DNA from: Lumbricus terrestris | Taxonomy: Eukaryota > Annelida > Clitellata > Crassiclitellata > Lumbricidae | Direction: 5' to 3' | DNA length: 64,000 bases | Assembly: GCA_949752735.1 (NCBI GenBank) | Contig: OX457039.1 | Coordinates: 48,768,055-48,832,054 of the forward strand | In this document: piece after piece, positions 35,901-49,100 of the stretch | Layout of the letters: the number at the start of each line of letters is the position of its first letter | Position numbering within the stretch: position 1 is the first letter of the stretch | The notes under the pieces: generated by a model | Told to the model about the DNA's origin: nothing | What the model saw: only the letters and a program-made list of their open reading frames with translations | Databases searched by the model: none | Position numbers and translations under genes: made by a program

Positions 35901-38900
35901 AGTATTTTCAGTTGATTTTTTCCATGTTTATTGCATGTCTGAACACCATAAGAGTTAAATTTATTGCAAACTGCATCATGAAGTACATTTTCCTGTGAAG
36001 CAGAAAGTATGCTGTCATAGCTGTTTAGCTGTTCATGCTTGACAATAATTTATTGGAAGAAAGAAGAGTAAAACATTTGCATTTCACTTTAAAAAAATCT
36101 ATATGCCATTTAGAAAGGTCATGTCTTGACTAGCTTCTGACAAGCAAGCTCTATAACTTTGTCCACGTGTCACTAAGTCAATGACGAGTAATTGAATCAA
36201 TTAGAAAACCACTGAGTCATTCTGTAAGCATTGAGTGAATTTGAGTCTTTGAGTGAGTCCCTGAGCAAGTCTCTGAGTCTCTGTGTGAGTTTGTGAGTCT
36301 TTGGGTGAATATTTAACTGAGTCTGTGAGTGTTTGAGTGAGTCTGGGTCCCAGACTCTGGGAGTACTTGAGTGAGACTCTGAGAGTGTTGAGTGATTTTT
36401 TTAAGTGTTAGGTGTGTTTCTGGGTGTTTTGAGTAAGCCTTTGTGTCAGTCAGTCAATTCGACCTCATTGTTGTTTTATTTACCTTTCATATTCATTTCA
36501 AAATTTAACTTTAAAATTGAAGACAGAACTGAGTTCTTTTTTTCCAGAAACTGAAAACGTGAGTTTAGAAAGAGACATTGAACTTCATGATAGTTTACAA
36601 GTTTTCTGAGATCTACATTGTCTGTTTTACTTGAAAATGCTGTTTATTGAATGGATTTGAAAGCGAACAGTTTACATTGTTTTCATTTATAGACTTGTTT
36701 CTCGTTTCCATATTCTTGTATTTTGTATTGGTATAGTCCAGTGGTTCCCAACATTTTTTTACTTTAGGGCCAGTTTTTCTAAGTTGGAGGATACAAGTGC
36801 CACTTTTTCTTAGTTGAAGAACACTAGGGGCCACAAGGCTAGAATTTAAATAACTAAAACTCCAAAAGCATATAAAATTTGTATAATTGAATCCAAATAG
36901 AATGTTTGATGTTATTTATAGACGTAAAAATAAAATAGTTTTTAATAGAAAATGATTATGTGTTCTATCCTGTCCAAATTGTCAATTTTTTCATATATTT
37001 TTGTAAATTCTTTGAGAAATGAGGGCCATTTTTTTAGACCTGACAGGCCACTTTTGGGAACCACTGGAATAGTCCTATGTAGTGTTTAGTTTTTTTAGGA
37101 TGTTTGTGCTGTAGAACCATTGAATAAGGTATCTTGATGTACTCAGACATGAGTGATGAAATTGAAAACAATCATTGGCTGATAGTAAGAATGAACCTAT
37201 ACTCAGAAGATCAGAATGCAAATTTACAAAATTATACCAATGACTGTAGGTTTGCTTATAAGTTTCTGAAAACAATGCAAGAATTTACCAATCGTAATCT
37301 CGAGATGTCTAGAGTGCAAAAAATGCTTTGGCTAATCTGAGAAATGTAATTAAACTGTCCAGAAAAATACACAAGATGAAAAAACTATTTTCCTCTTCAC
37401 TTCTGAAGTCCTACATGATAAATTGGTATGCTTCAAGATGATTAATGAAATCAACAAGTGTGTGAGTTTGTTTCGGATAATGTTTTCTGTAGTTCATGGC
37501 TACTGGTCAACCTGGTCTTCGTGGTCAACTTGTAGTCCAGACTGTAAGCAGCACAGACGTCGATTGTGCGACAGTCCTGCTCCTCAGAATGGTGGTCAGT
37601 ACTGCGAGGGTAGTGACCTAAATACATCAAACTGTACAAGTGGACTTTGCAGAGGTCAGTTCAAACTCAATATTATTTGATTGTTTTGATACTAATTAGG
37701 CGTTTTGATACTAACTAAGTGGTTTGATACTAATTAATTGTTTGATTCTAATTAATGGGTTTGATACTAATTCAGTGGTTTGATGCTAATCAATAGGTTT
37801 GATACTAATTAATAGGTTTGATACTAATTAAGTGGTTTGATACTAATTAATTGGTTTGATACTAATTAATAGGTCTAATACTAATTAAGTAGTTTGCATT
37901 GTGCACAAACGCTTTAAGCAAGTATAGATATCATCTAGTTGATATTGTGTTTCTGTGAGTGACTGGATTCCAATTGCAATTTAAAACATTTTAGCTTGTC
38001 TGAGGCTCTTTCAAGATTCCTTTCGGCTGCTTGTATGTATCGATAGGCTATTTGCGCATGTGTCTATAGTCATTTATATAGATCGATTGTAAGAGGTGCT
38101 TAACATTACAGATCTGATGATCACTTGACGGAAGATGGTTTGCAAATGTTTCTTTCGCTGTCTGTTATAAGGAATAATTGCATATTTTGTCAAAGACTCC
38201 GTGGCTATGGTTAACATGTTCGATATAAAAGGAATGCATGTCGTCAGAGAAAATATGAAACTCTAAGTTAAACTATTTAAGACAGGTAGGTAAAATAGCC
38301 TTCAAATGTCTCACTCAATCTAGCATGTTTTACTTGACCATCAGTGTGTAGCCAATAAGCAGAAGAATGGGAAGCCTGTTGTGCTCGGTAGTGTATTGGC
38401 TAGCACACTGGCCTGTCAGATATGAGGCCAGAGGTTCAATAGGCTGGGTCGAAATGTGGTTTAAAATTTCTGCCCCACTTATACCCCCTATCGGCAACTC
38501 AGTTGTAATAAGTACACTGGCTGTGCTGTGTCAGTGTGAAGATTAGACTGTGAGGGAGAGGAATGTTTAGGCTAAGAAAATGACGTCTCTAATACTCCAT
38601 ACCTCTGACTGCCTCGGGGCTAGCTTAAGTGACTGCTCTTCTTTTCTATTCTTTGTCTTCTTCAGTGTGTATCCATCCGAGTGGCTGCGGAGGGAATTGG
38701 GATGGCATGTTCTGATGTAAGTGTATCTAAGTTTGACACCAGTGACACATAGTGATCAACCTTGAAGTGGCCGGCCCTCCATTGCCTGCTTATACTTATT
38801 CTCCTGAGTCATTATTACTGACTGTGAGAATGTGCATCAGACCACGGTGTCTGGTCAATCAGACAGCGTCTGGCCATCTCTGTCTTCACTTATGTTTCAA

Positions 38901-41900
38901 GTGATCTCAGTTATTTAGTGGATGAACATAACAGAGAAGACCAGATCCTCCATTCTCGCAGGCCCCTCTCCCTCATTGGGTATATTGCTCTGACACGTCT
39001 TGAATCACTCAGAGGGTGAAGTTACAGCCACAAGAATGCTCCAGGATCCATCCGGGACTCTGACATCGGGTGAACCTTATAGAGATCAATGACAATCCAG
39101 ATTTAATCTGGTGCCTGGTCAGTCTGGCTTGCTCAGAGCATTTCACAGAAAAGCACTTCTTCTGGCTATACCATATTTGGTGTCTTGGTGTATAGATCTG
39201 ACCAGCATCATTTCTGTCTATTGGGTGGACAGTTACTGTTGGGCAGTGATACTGAACATGGGTCCAAGCGTATTGTCAAGTCTGAAGCTTTTACACAGAA
39301 AGCTACTTTCGGTGCCAGTGAAGTCATCTCAAGAGATATTTTCCCACATGGCAGAATTTTGGCTTGAGGCAATGAGTGTGGTGCATGCCTGTCTGACATT
39401 ATCAGTGCGGCTTCTTGTGGGTCTGGATTATGTTCGAGTGCCACACCAGCCTGTCTAGCTCACGCCAGCCACCGATGCATTTTAATAGATGCTTCTAGTG
39501 TCACATTGTGATATACTGTTATATTGATACATATCCAGTGATCAGTCCATTAGGCGAATCAAGATGGTGCCAGCGTATACTTTATGGCTTCTGTTATTTC
39601 CCTAATCAATCTATAACCATCGTGGTGGTGCTTTGACATGGCATGGGTGGTAGTGAGTCATCAAGTGGTGATTGCCAGGTTAGGTGACAAACCATCAGGG
39701 CTGGCTTTGGCAGCAGCAGCAGCAGCAGCAGCTCAGGGTATATCGTATCCTACGCCCTGATGGACATTCCGTCAATACGCGTCTCAACTGTAATTTGCTC
39801 TGCGTCTTCGTCTTCTTCTTCAGGCTGCCAGCGGATTTCATTTGTTGCGATGATCAATAGGTTGGGTCACTATGTCAGATTAGCCATTGTGGGGAACCAA
39901 CCGTTTGTCCAAAGATGCCCACGGATTTGTTAGGCTAAGAAGAGGACTTAGAGATAGAGCGGACGTTAACTAGGTTCTTTGGGAATCTTATCCATAAGTG
40001 AAATTCCTCTTAGATTTGTTTCCTTTCATCCTCATGTGACATTGACGATGTCAAATTGCGGCTTTTTGGAGGAAAATATGGAACAAGTGACATTTATCGG
40101 TGGATAATGCCAATCAAAGCCTACTGGTTTAAGTCGTACTCAAGAGTGATCAGCTATTTTTATCTGTTCCTGATGAACCATGACTGTGCTGTCTATGTCA
40201 TAATGTTGTCATATGGTTGGTTGTTAGTAGGGGTCCTATTAAATATGGAACTGTTATCTGTGTGTACTGTTAACAGGGAATGAAGCTGTGGGACATAATT
40301 ATGCAGAGACATACAAGCCTTCCTGTAAGTGTGCCAATAACACTGTCATTATTTTGCTTCTTACCATAAGTTCGTTATTGTGTTATTGTTGAACCAGCTT
40401 TTACATTGTATTGTGACATTTTATTCCGACACTATGGGCCTATTATTTTTTGCCCTGAGGTATCTCAGGTCCATCAGAAATTAAAGAATTATCAGGAGAA
40501 TGCAGGAAACATTAAAAATCATTATTGTTAGAGAGATCTTTCGGGATTGCAGCAAAATCTGCACTTGTATGCGTATGTATTGCAATGGGTCTTTTCAAGA
40601 GTAGTAAAAAAAGTTACTTGTGACATTTGCAAAAAATTAATAGTTTTATCTGGACAAAATGAACAAGTCTGAGATAATTGATTTATAGTTTATAAGTTAA
40701 AACCTTATTGGTCAATGAAAATTATGTGAATGTATTAAATTTCCAGATAGGACTTAATGTTTGATGTTTTGATATCAAAGATTTGAACCAGACAGTTTTA
40801 AGAGATGTCTCTGTGATCATAGCAGCTCTACCAATCACAGTGGGCATTGTCTGCTCCATGCATAATGTGTATCCTTCAATGAGCAATTAGAGCAAAAAAT
40901 CCTGTATTTTAGGTAGCTCCCCTTTTTATGTTTGTTTCTGTGTTCTTGATATGGCTGAGATCAATGTTCCTTATCTAGAGCATTGATTCCTGAGTAAACA
41001 ATTACGTACCCGGTTAGAGAGGTTAGAATCTGAGGTCTTAATGGTTGTTGGTTGCTATAGAGGCTCTTAGACTTATCTTATCAGAGAAGAAGTGAATGTG
41101 AAAACACTTGAGTTGATGTGATGCCTGAAAGGTTGAGGACCTGAAAGACAGACTGTGCTTTACGTATAGAAACTATGAAGGGTAGCCATCTGGAAAGGTA
41201 GATGGTTGGAAGGGTAAGATACAAGATGGAAAGGTGAAGAGATACTGGCTTATTCCAAGCTTCTGTGGACAGGATCAGTGTAGGGTATTTAATTGTTCCG
41301 AACTGGTACAATGGGTTCATGCTTATCGTAGATTGATTTACAGATGGCTTTGTTGTTATGACAGATGGGACTTAATTGTTATGACTGCTGAACAGATTAA
41401 TGATATCAATCTGTTGATGTCAACTGCTTACTGTAAATGATTTTCATTTTGGTGATATATACATTCTGAGAGTCCGAAAGGCAATCTGTGGACTTGTATT
41501 TGCTTTGAAATCAGTTTGTGAAGTGTGTTGTGTGCAAGAATGATAGGGCCGAAAATGTGTGTGTGTGTGTGTGTGTGTTTGTGTGTGAGTGTGTGTTTTC
41601 TTTTCTTTGACTTGATTGTGGGGTTTGATAACATCTAAGCTGTGCTTAAATGTCTAGTGACACTCTCTGATTGGTTTAAATGCTCAGTTCAAATGCTATT
41701 GCTGTCAATTGATTGTTACCTGTTCACATAGTCAGGCAGCTTGCCTGTATGACATACTATACACATGTTTGTGCATGCAGTGTGTGTGTGCGTGCGTGCA
41801 TGCATGTGTGTGTGTGTGTGTGTGTGTGAATATATGTGACCCACCACGGCAATAGTAGGCTTTTGTCGATAGAAATAAAAATTTATTTTATTCTCCCACA

Positions 41901-44900
41901 AGATTCCCCAATATGAGACCTTTCAAATGACATATTATTTATTTATTTAAGATGTTCCTAACTGGAGTTGTGCGCTTTTAAAGTTTAGCCGTGACAAAAG
42001 CAACATTTGGAGAAAACGCGTTAGCAAGCCGTCACGTCATGCGCTTGGCAACGCGAAGGCTGTTTTATGGTCCCTAATTATTCATCCGTTCTAGGCTTAT
42101 TTATTTTCTTCCAATCCCGAAGATTGTTTTGTTATGTAGAGCAGATCTTGGCCTTTCTAGGCATATATAATATTTATGGTTTTCCACGAGGGAACTTTAA
42201 ATGCTACCCATTGAAAACTGGTCAAAATCGTGTTTACGCAAATATTGTTTTACACGATGCTCGTTAAAACTCACGATTTTCTACGAAAAACAATTAATTT
42301 AACAGGTATATTTTATACTTATGATGTTGTAGAGTTATTTTAATGCGTGATTTTGATAGAAACGAAATTTGCATGTAGGGGTCAAAATTTTAAGTTTTGG
42401 CTTGTTGCTCGCAAATTAGCGTTACCGACAAGAGCCTAGTTTTGGTATAGGCGGTCACTATATGTACACAGGAAACTTCTTTTAACACTTTACTGTTACA
42501 CGGATTCTAATAACTTCTCGGTAACATTCTCAAAACTAGGATCCCAAAATTAGTTCCGCATGTAGAAAATTACTTTTGGTATGACATAGAGAGCTATAAA
42601 ATGAGTTCCAGTGTATGTGTGCTTGTTTGTTTGCTTGCTTTTGTCTGTGATGCATGTATCTGAATACTCATGAAGCATCTCTAAAACATTTGAATATTGC
42701 AGTGTGATAGATCGTAAGTGACAAAACTTAAGGTGAGAAAAAAACTGTTGCGCTGTATCTGGCAAAACCTTATGATCCAACTGATATTATTTGGATTTCT
42801 ATCATGCTGTTATGGAAGCATTCAATTGCTACAGTGTTGGTCTTCAGCTAAAATGTCTTAAGAGTTTCATTCTGCTATTGAAAGTTAGTTAGTCATGGAG
42901 TTAGTAGATAAATAATTTGGCAATCACTGGCCTTTACAATTGTTTTCTTTATACATGTACATTCACACTATTGTATTTGTATATGCTGATTTTATTTTAA
43001 AAGGCATTGTTTTAGTTACGTCTTGCTGTATGTGTGAGGCCAGTTTCATAATAACATTCTTTAAAAAAAATTCTGATGACTTAGAAGCAGCAATTGCTAA
43101 GCTTTCTCTTTATCTCTGCACTGAGCCATAATTCCTCCAGGATCCGAGAACATTATGCCATGTATTCTGATTCCACTGTGACAGGATTTGCTGATGAAAA
43201 ACGCCGGACAGGAGATAAATGGAATGAACCGCAAAAACGCTCCTCACTGTCGCTCTATGTGGACCAGACTGACATTAAAATTTTTATTTGCTATGCTGTG
43301 CTTTAATTTCTCATGAGACTCAATAAAGGAGGTGCCATCTACCAAATGTGCCTGGTGTGGAGCTAGAACTGGCTGTTCGGGCGCATTGTTCCTCCTACAT
43401 CAGTGTTAAATGGGATGTTTTCTGTATATTACCTTTGAACTCTCACCTTGACGTCATTTCATTGCATGGTTATTCCATGGAAGTCGATTTATTATTTTTT
43501 ATATTTTTTTTATTTATTAAAGCTCTGTTTTTGGTAAAGTTGGAGAATCTGAACCAAAGTTCCATTGCATCGCGAGCAGTAGAAACACATGCAGAGAGTC
43601 CCCCCCCAATTTCAATGCTGTTAGTATTGATCCTATAGTGGTAGACTACAGCATGCAGTTTAGGAGAGAGTTAGCAATGTATTTGCATTCTGGGCTTTTA
43701 AATTTAATCTTGTTCTTTTTGTCCGAGAAGAGATCATTGATGAGAGTATCTTTTTAGTTGTATATAGCTTTTTCCCACAAATGATATATTACTATTGAAT
43801 CGATAATTAATTTTTTTCTATTAATGTTTTCAACTTTTTCTGCATTTCTCAGTGATGTTATAATTGTACATTTGGCATTTGGATAACTGGTTAAATATTT
43901 AATCACAGATCTATGGGAAACATATATTTAAACTTTTGTCGGATAATGTCTTCTTTCAAAGGTGCTGTATTTTGCTACTGGGTCTGAGTTTGATACTGTT
44001 GATAGGGTAAACACTGGTTTGAAAGGTAAGACTGAGTTGCCCATTTAGCTTCCATTCAATTCTGAAGCTAACTCGAAGACATATATGGGTATCTGATTCA
44101 AGAAACTTTTATTCATGGGTCATATAATATATTATTATATATGTATCCATCAGCTGTGCATAATGAGCAGTTTTATAGGTTCTTGTCCAATTCTTAATTG
44201 CACAGAATTCATTTATTCTGAAACTTGTCTGGAACGTTTTACCTCTGTAGAGCCTTTAGCAGATCATCCTAACAAACGAATCCTGAACTGATGGTCTGAC
44301 TCTAACGGCAAGTGGCTTTTAAGCTGACTCTGCCATTCATTCCCCCTATATATATTTCTACGCCAAATGTCAATAAAGTTCTACATTTGAACGTCTATAA
44401 AAAAACTCCCCCTGCGGCAAAGTACTGGGATTTTTTTCTTTCAATATTGTTAGATGTTTGTCTGTCGACTTCTGTAAAAACTGGCTGTACGAACATTTTG
44501 GGAAGGTATTACACATGTAATGAGCTAATTCTACCAGACTACCCTTCTGTCGGCTGATTTGTACCATAAGTCCTGAAGCAGCAAGGGGTGTGTTGAGACT
44601 GTCTGGTGCCAGGCCTTCTGCTCTAGGGATAGCTACAAATCAGAGGTTATGACCCTCTGTAACTGGAATAGCTAGGTCTGATTACCTAAGTCTTTTAGTT
44701 AAGAATTATCATCATTCCGCCTGGCTTATTGCCTTGTTTACAGATGGGCCAGACCAATATCTGTCTAGATTTCAGCTTCGCCTAAGAACACAACTATATG
44801 CTCGTGAAGGATTTGTTTTGATTTTGAACAAGAAATATTGCTTCCTGTTCCCTCTTCTAGTCGTTGAAGTGACGTACACGTATCAGATCCTTCTTGTCTT

Positions 44901-45825
44901 CACTCGACTTCGACTGATGCATGGAAGGCGCTTGAGAGCCAGACCGTTGGCAAAACAGCGCACGCTCTAATTTCATGCACCATGTTGTGAGAGACATACG
45001 GGCCGCAGGTTGAATTGATGGAGAGCCTTTCGTTAGAATGCCTCACGGAGATCATACCAACTAATTACATGACATTGTAGTATTACCGACGAATCGAGTA
45101 CATATATACACAAAATATTTGTATTTGAGACAAAATAATTGCTCGGCTCTGCTCCTTGCTTCCTTTATTGTGCTCAGCTTGTTTACGAGCACAGGAGACA
45201 GTATTTTTCGAAATCATGATCGTAGAGTCTGCAGGCTGCGGCTGGCCACTGTTTGTCGTATGATGGGTTTTTTCTCATCGAATCTCTGCGCTATGACCTG
45301 AAGCGAAGAAATAGACCAGAAACGAGTTTCTGCCATATTCTCTGCTCGTCGTCGTCGTCGTAGGTCTGCGTTGTCACCGTCATCAAGCCAAATTGACTGT
45401 GCTCCGACTTTGCTTGACGTTTCTTATGCCAGTGCTGCCCTCAAGGCATAGCGTCCAGTCTTCCCGGCTTCCCGACTGTTGGCCATCTCCGCAATCTTGA
45501 TGTGGAAGTATTGGTTATTATCATTGCAGATTGAGTCTGGCTTTTTATTGGATTTAGTGCTCTTTATTTTTACTCGTCTATTTACGGCACTTGCCCATGT
45601 GTCCATTTCTATTTATTTCTGCTATTTGAATTTGTTAGTTTATAGGAGAAAAGTGTGCTATGTTATTTAGTTTCTTGCATCTTATAGTATTAAAATAGTA
45701 TATTATATATATATAATTATGTGATTGTGTACTAATTATTGTGTATATCATGTTGAAGGTTGCAAATATTGTACATTTTAGATAATTTAATGGAGTTGTA
45801 CATACATATGTTAATGTAATATGTA

Positions 45826-45860
<35 letters not shown>

Positions 45861-46103
45861 CATTTGTATATATTATGTATATGTGTGTGTATGGGGTGCT
45901 GAGGTAAGTCTATTGGTTAGCATTTTGGACTGTCTACTGAGGGGTCAGAGGTTCAAATCCTAGTCAGGGCAGAAATTTGTTTAGGGATGCCCGCTGCAAC
46001 ATCTGTGCCACTAGCCAACTGGAATGAATGCATGGACAAGTCAGTGAGGCTAAGAAAATTAAGTCACTATAACTTCTTACCTGTGGCTACCTCTCAGGTT
46101 AGC

Positions 46104-46154
<51 letters not shown>

Positions 46155-49100
46155 CACACACACACGCACACACACACACACTCTAATGATCTTGCCTTTG
46201 GGTGCTGTTCAAAATCTGTACTACAAATGTCTCATATTTGTATGTATTGTCTTGGCGATGGTGAGCTTATGAGTGTGGGGTTACTGGAATGGGCAGCAAC
46301 TCATTCTTTGAAGACTATCCTTCCTTCAGATATTTGACCAAATGAACCCCACATCCGTTGGATGAAAGCCCTGCAGCTGAACGACATCTGCAACGGTGTC
46401 TATGCATTTTATCCAAATGATGTTGGATTAGGGTGATAAGCAGTGTCAGTGTTGATATCTTTTAGTGCAGTGCTAATTGGGGTCACTTGACACCAACTAG
46501 CCCCATAGCATAGACATCTGGTCCTTACTTACCCCTACATCAAGGTGCAACTGCTGTGGCAGTCGGTGATGCTTGCATCTCTAATCTTCTCTGGCAGGCA
46601 TTTGATGCTGAATTATCCATGCACCTCCTCCTTCTCCTCGCCATAATCCTGACAGACATCATTGTTAAACCACCGGATTGTAAGACTTATTATCTCCTCT
46701 AGGCTGATGATACCTTATGATAATTATCCATCTAAATGCTAATATAATTTCTTTTTTAACTCTATTACTTACCATGTGATGCTTTCGTTTTCTGTCATTA
46801 CATAGTTTCTGACTGATTTCTTGAAATTATTGCTTAGGAAAAAAGCAGAAACTAAAACAAGAAATGACTATTAAGAGACAGTGTAGAGCATTTATGAACC
46901 GTTGTATCGGTCAGAAAACAATTATTATAGTCATGACACATGCATGCTAAAGAAATATTTCCACTTCTTGTATAAAAACCCAGAACGAACCAATTTTCTG
47001 GTTTTAATGTAAATGGACAAACTAAGTATTCGTTAGTAGTTAAGCGTTCCACATTTAAACAACAAACTCAGCAGGTGATTGGGGTTAGTTGTTACCACAG
47101 TGATTGTTTAAAATTCCTTTTCCATAGGCAATGGAGACAATGGTCGCCTCCTTCAGGGGCAGATCCGGGAGGCGGATCCAGGGGCCAGTCTTTGTTTTTG
47201 ACCAGCTATTCTGGCTCGGAAAGTTGATATGTCCCCATGACTGGTTCCTTAGGCCCCTCCCCACACCCACGAGCTCCGTATATGAGGTCCATACAACTAA
47301 AAAAGGTCATCAACCATTTTGGCGGATAAAATGGTATCTTTTCTTGGGAATTCGAGACAAATAACTAAAAAAGGTCATCAGATTTTTTGGCAACCAAGAC
47401 GAAAATTTGTCCCTGTCCCAAGACCGAAAATTTTGGCCCTCCTTCGAAAATTTCTGTATCCGGCCTTGGCCTCCTTCTCATGGGCAATGAAGAAGTCAGT
47501 GGTTGCCTCTTCAGAACTGACTTTATGTGTTTGCAGTCCAAGCATAGACAGCTGCACCGAAGGGTTTTATGCCACTTGATCTCCTACAAGTGCCACTTCT
47601 CCATCTAGCTGTATTTGTCACTTCACCTTCTGAGGTTGACTTGTGACAAATTGTCATGAGTTTTTTTGTATTGTAGCAATCTCGAGATAATGGTTATGAT
47701 AACGATTAGCTCAGAATGCTCTCTTTCATTGTGTCGCTAAAACACTCAAACTGCCATTTGATCACTCCTATTCTGGCTTAAATACTTGAATGAGTATAGC
47801 ACAGAAAGTCTTATCACGTACAGCACATTTGGACCTCATGCTTTTATCTCTTCATCGGTTGTTTGCAATCCAACTACTTGCTCAACCCACTTCTCTCTGC
47901 TGCCTTTTTGTCACATCACCTGTGAAATTGAGAAATCGTTCCATAACCTGAGCTTCCCACCTATACCGGGTATTTGGAATAAGCTGAGCTGCCAGAGTGA
48001 GTGGCTTTGCTCAGCTATCTGCTCCACTCTGTGAATGGAATAGAATGGCGGTGCATCCTACAACTTCTGCATAGGTCTTTCACTTAAAACTAGCAGCACT
48101 CCTCCTCCACAAATCCTATCTTGATTGCTCCTCCTCTCCTGACCTCTTCTGCTACTAATTTACTGTCCTTGTCTTTCTACCCGTCTGACACTTGGATCTT
48201 ATCCTGGAACCGAATCTGATCTAACCTGCTGTGGATTTCTTTTGAGTGAACACCTCTGAATAAGATTGTTCCCGTGATTTATCTTTTTTGATGGTTGTCG
48301 AAATCTTGAGACCATGATTATAAAACAGTTAGTTAGAGGGCTTTCTTGGAACCCTTCACAGGATTCCAAGTGGCTTGGCCTTTGCTTCTAGCATCAGTGT
48401 TTTTTCTCAAAAGTGTGCTTTGCTCTCCTAATTTTGAATTCATTTTGAAGTGTTTTATTAGATTTTGAAAGAATTTTGTCTGCTACTGTCATTGTTTCAG
48501 CCTCTTTCGCTTCGCTTATCGACCACAGGCGACTGCCTCTCCATTTTCATAGACTTAGCCTACTTCTGGGAATTTTACTGGCTGGTCGCGAAATATATTT
48601 ATGTCATTTGATTTTGATGCACCATTGGTTTATGATTTGTGCATCAGACACCCCCCCCTTTGCAGAGGTTCTCAGTTGCAATTAATATCGTCTGCTGCTA
48701 AATCACTTTGTCAGCACTGTCGGCTTTCATGTTGACAGGATTTTTCATATTCTAACTGTGACTGATGTTCTGTATTCAGGATGGCACAGGTGGACGTTAG
48801 TGTCTAGTTAGGTCTGGACCCAGGGCATCATGAACAGTTCCAAAATTTCCAATTCGATGAAAGGGCAGGAGAGGGGGCTTGGCAGAATTATGGGCGCCGA
48901 CCAATAGTGTTGCTTCAATTTTAGAATTGCAGACATATGAAATTGAGAGCTGTAATCTATGTGTCTGGGATGCGAATTTGTATTTCATTAAGTCTCTATG
49001 TTATATGACAGCTTGATTAAGAGTCTGACCTTGTACAGAAGCAAATGGGTCATTTAGTCAGACAGCCACTGTAAAGAAAAACAATCTGACAGGCAGAGAG

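Noticed and set aside
39111..39458. 115-codon ORF in intron 6
   Set aside because: No recognisable motif, no splice or promoter context, and a competing minus-strand ORF over the same bases.
43138..43306. Possible exon in intron 6 ([20 protein letters not shown]...) after a good CTCCAG acceptor
   Set aside because: Entering with phase 1 from exon 6 hits a stop within about 14 codons; the open frame needs another phase, so it cannot be spliced in frame.
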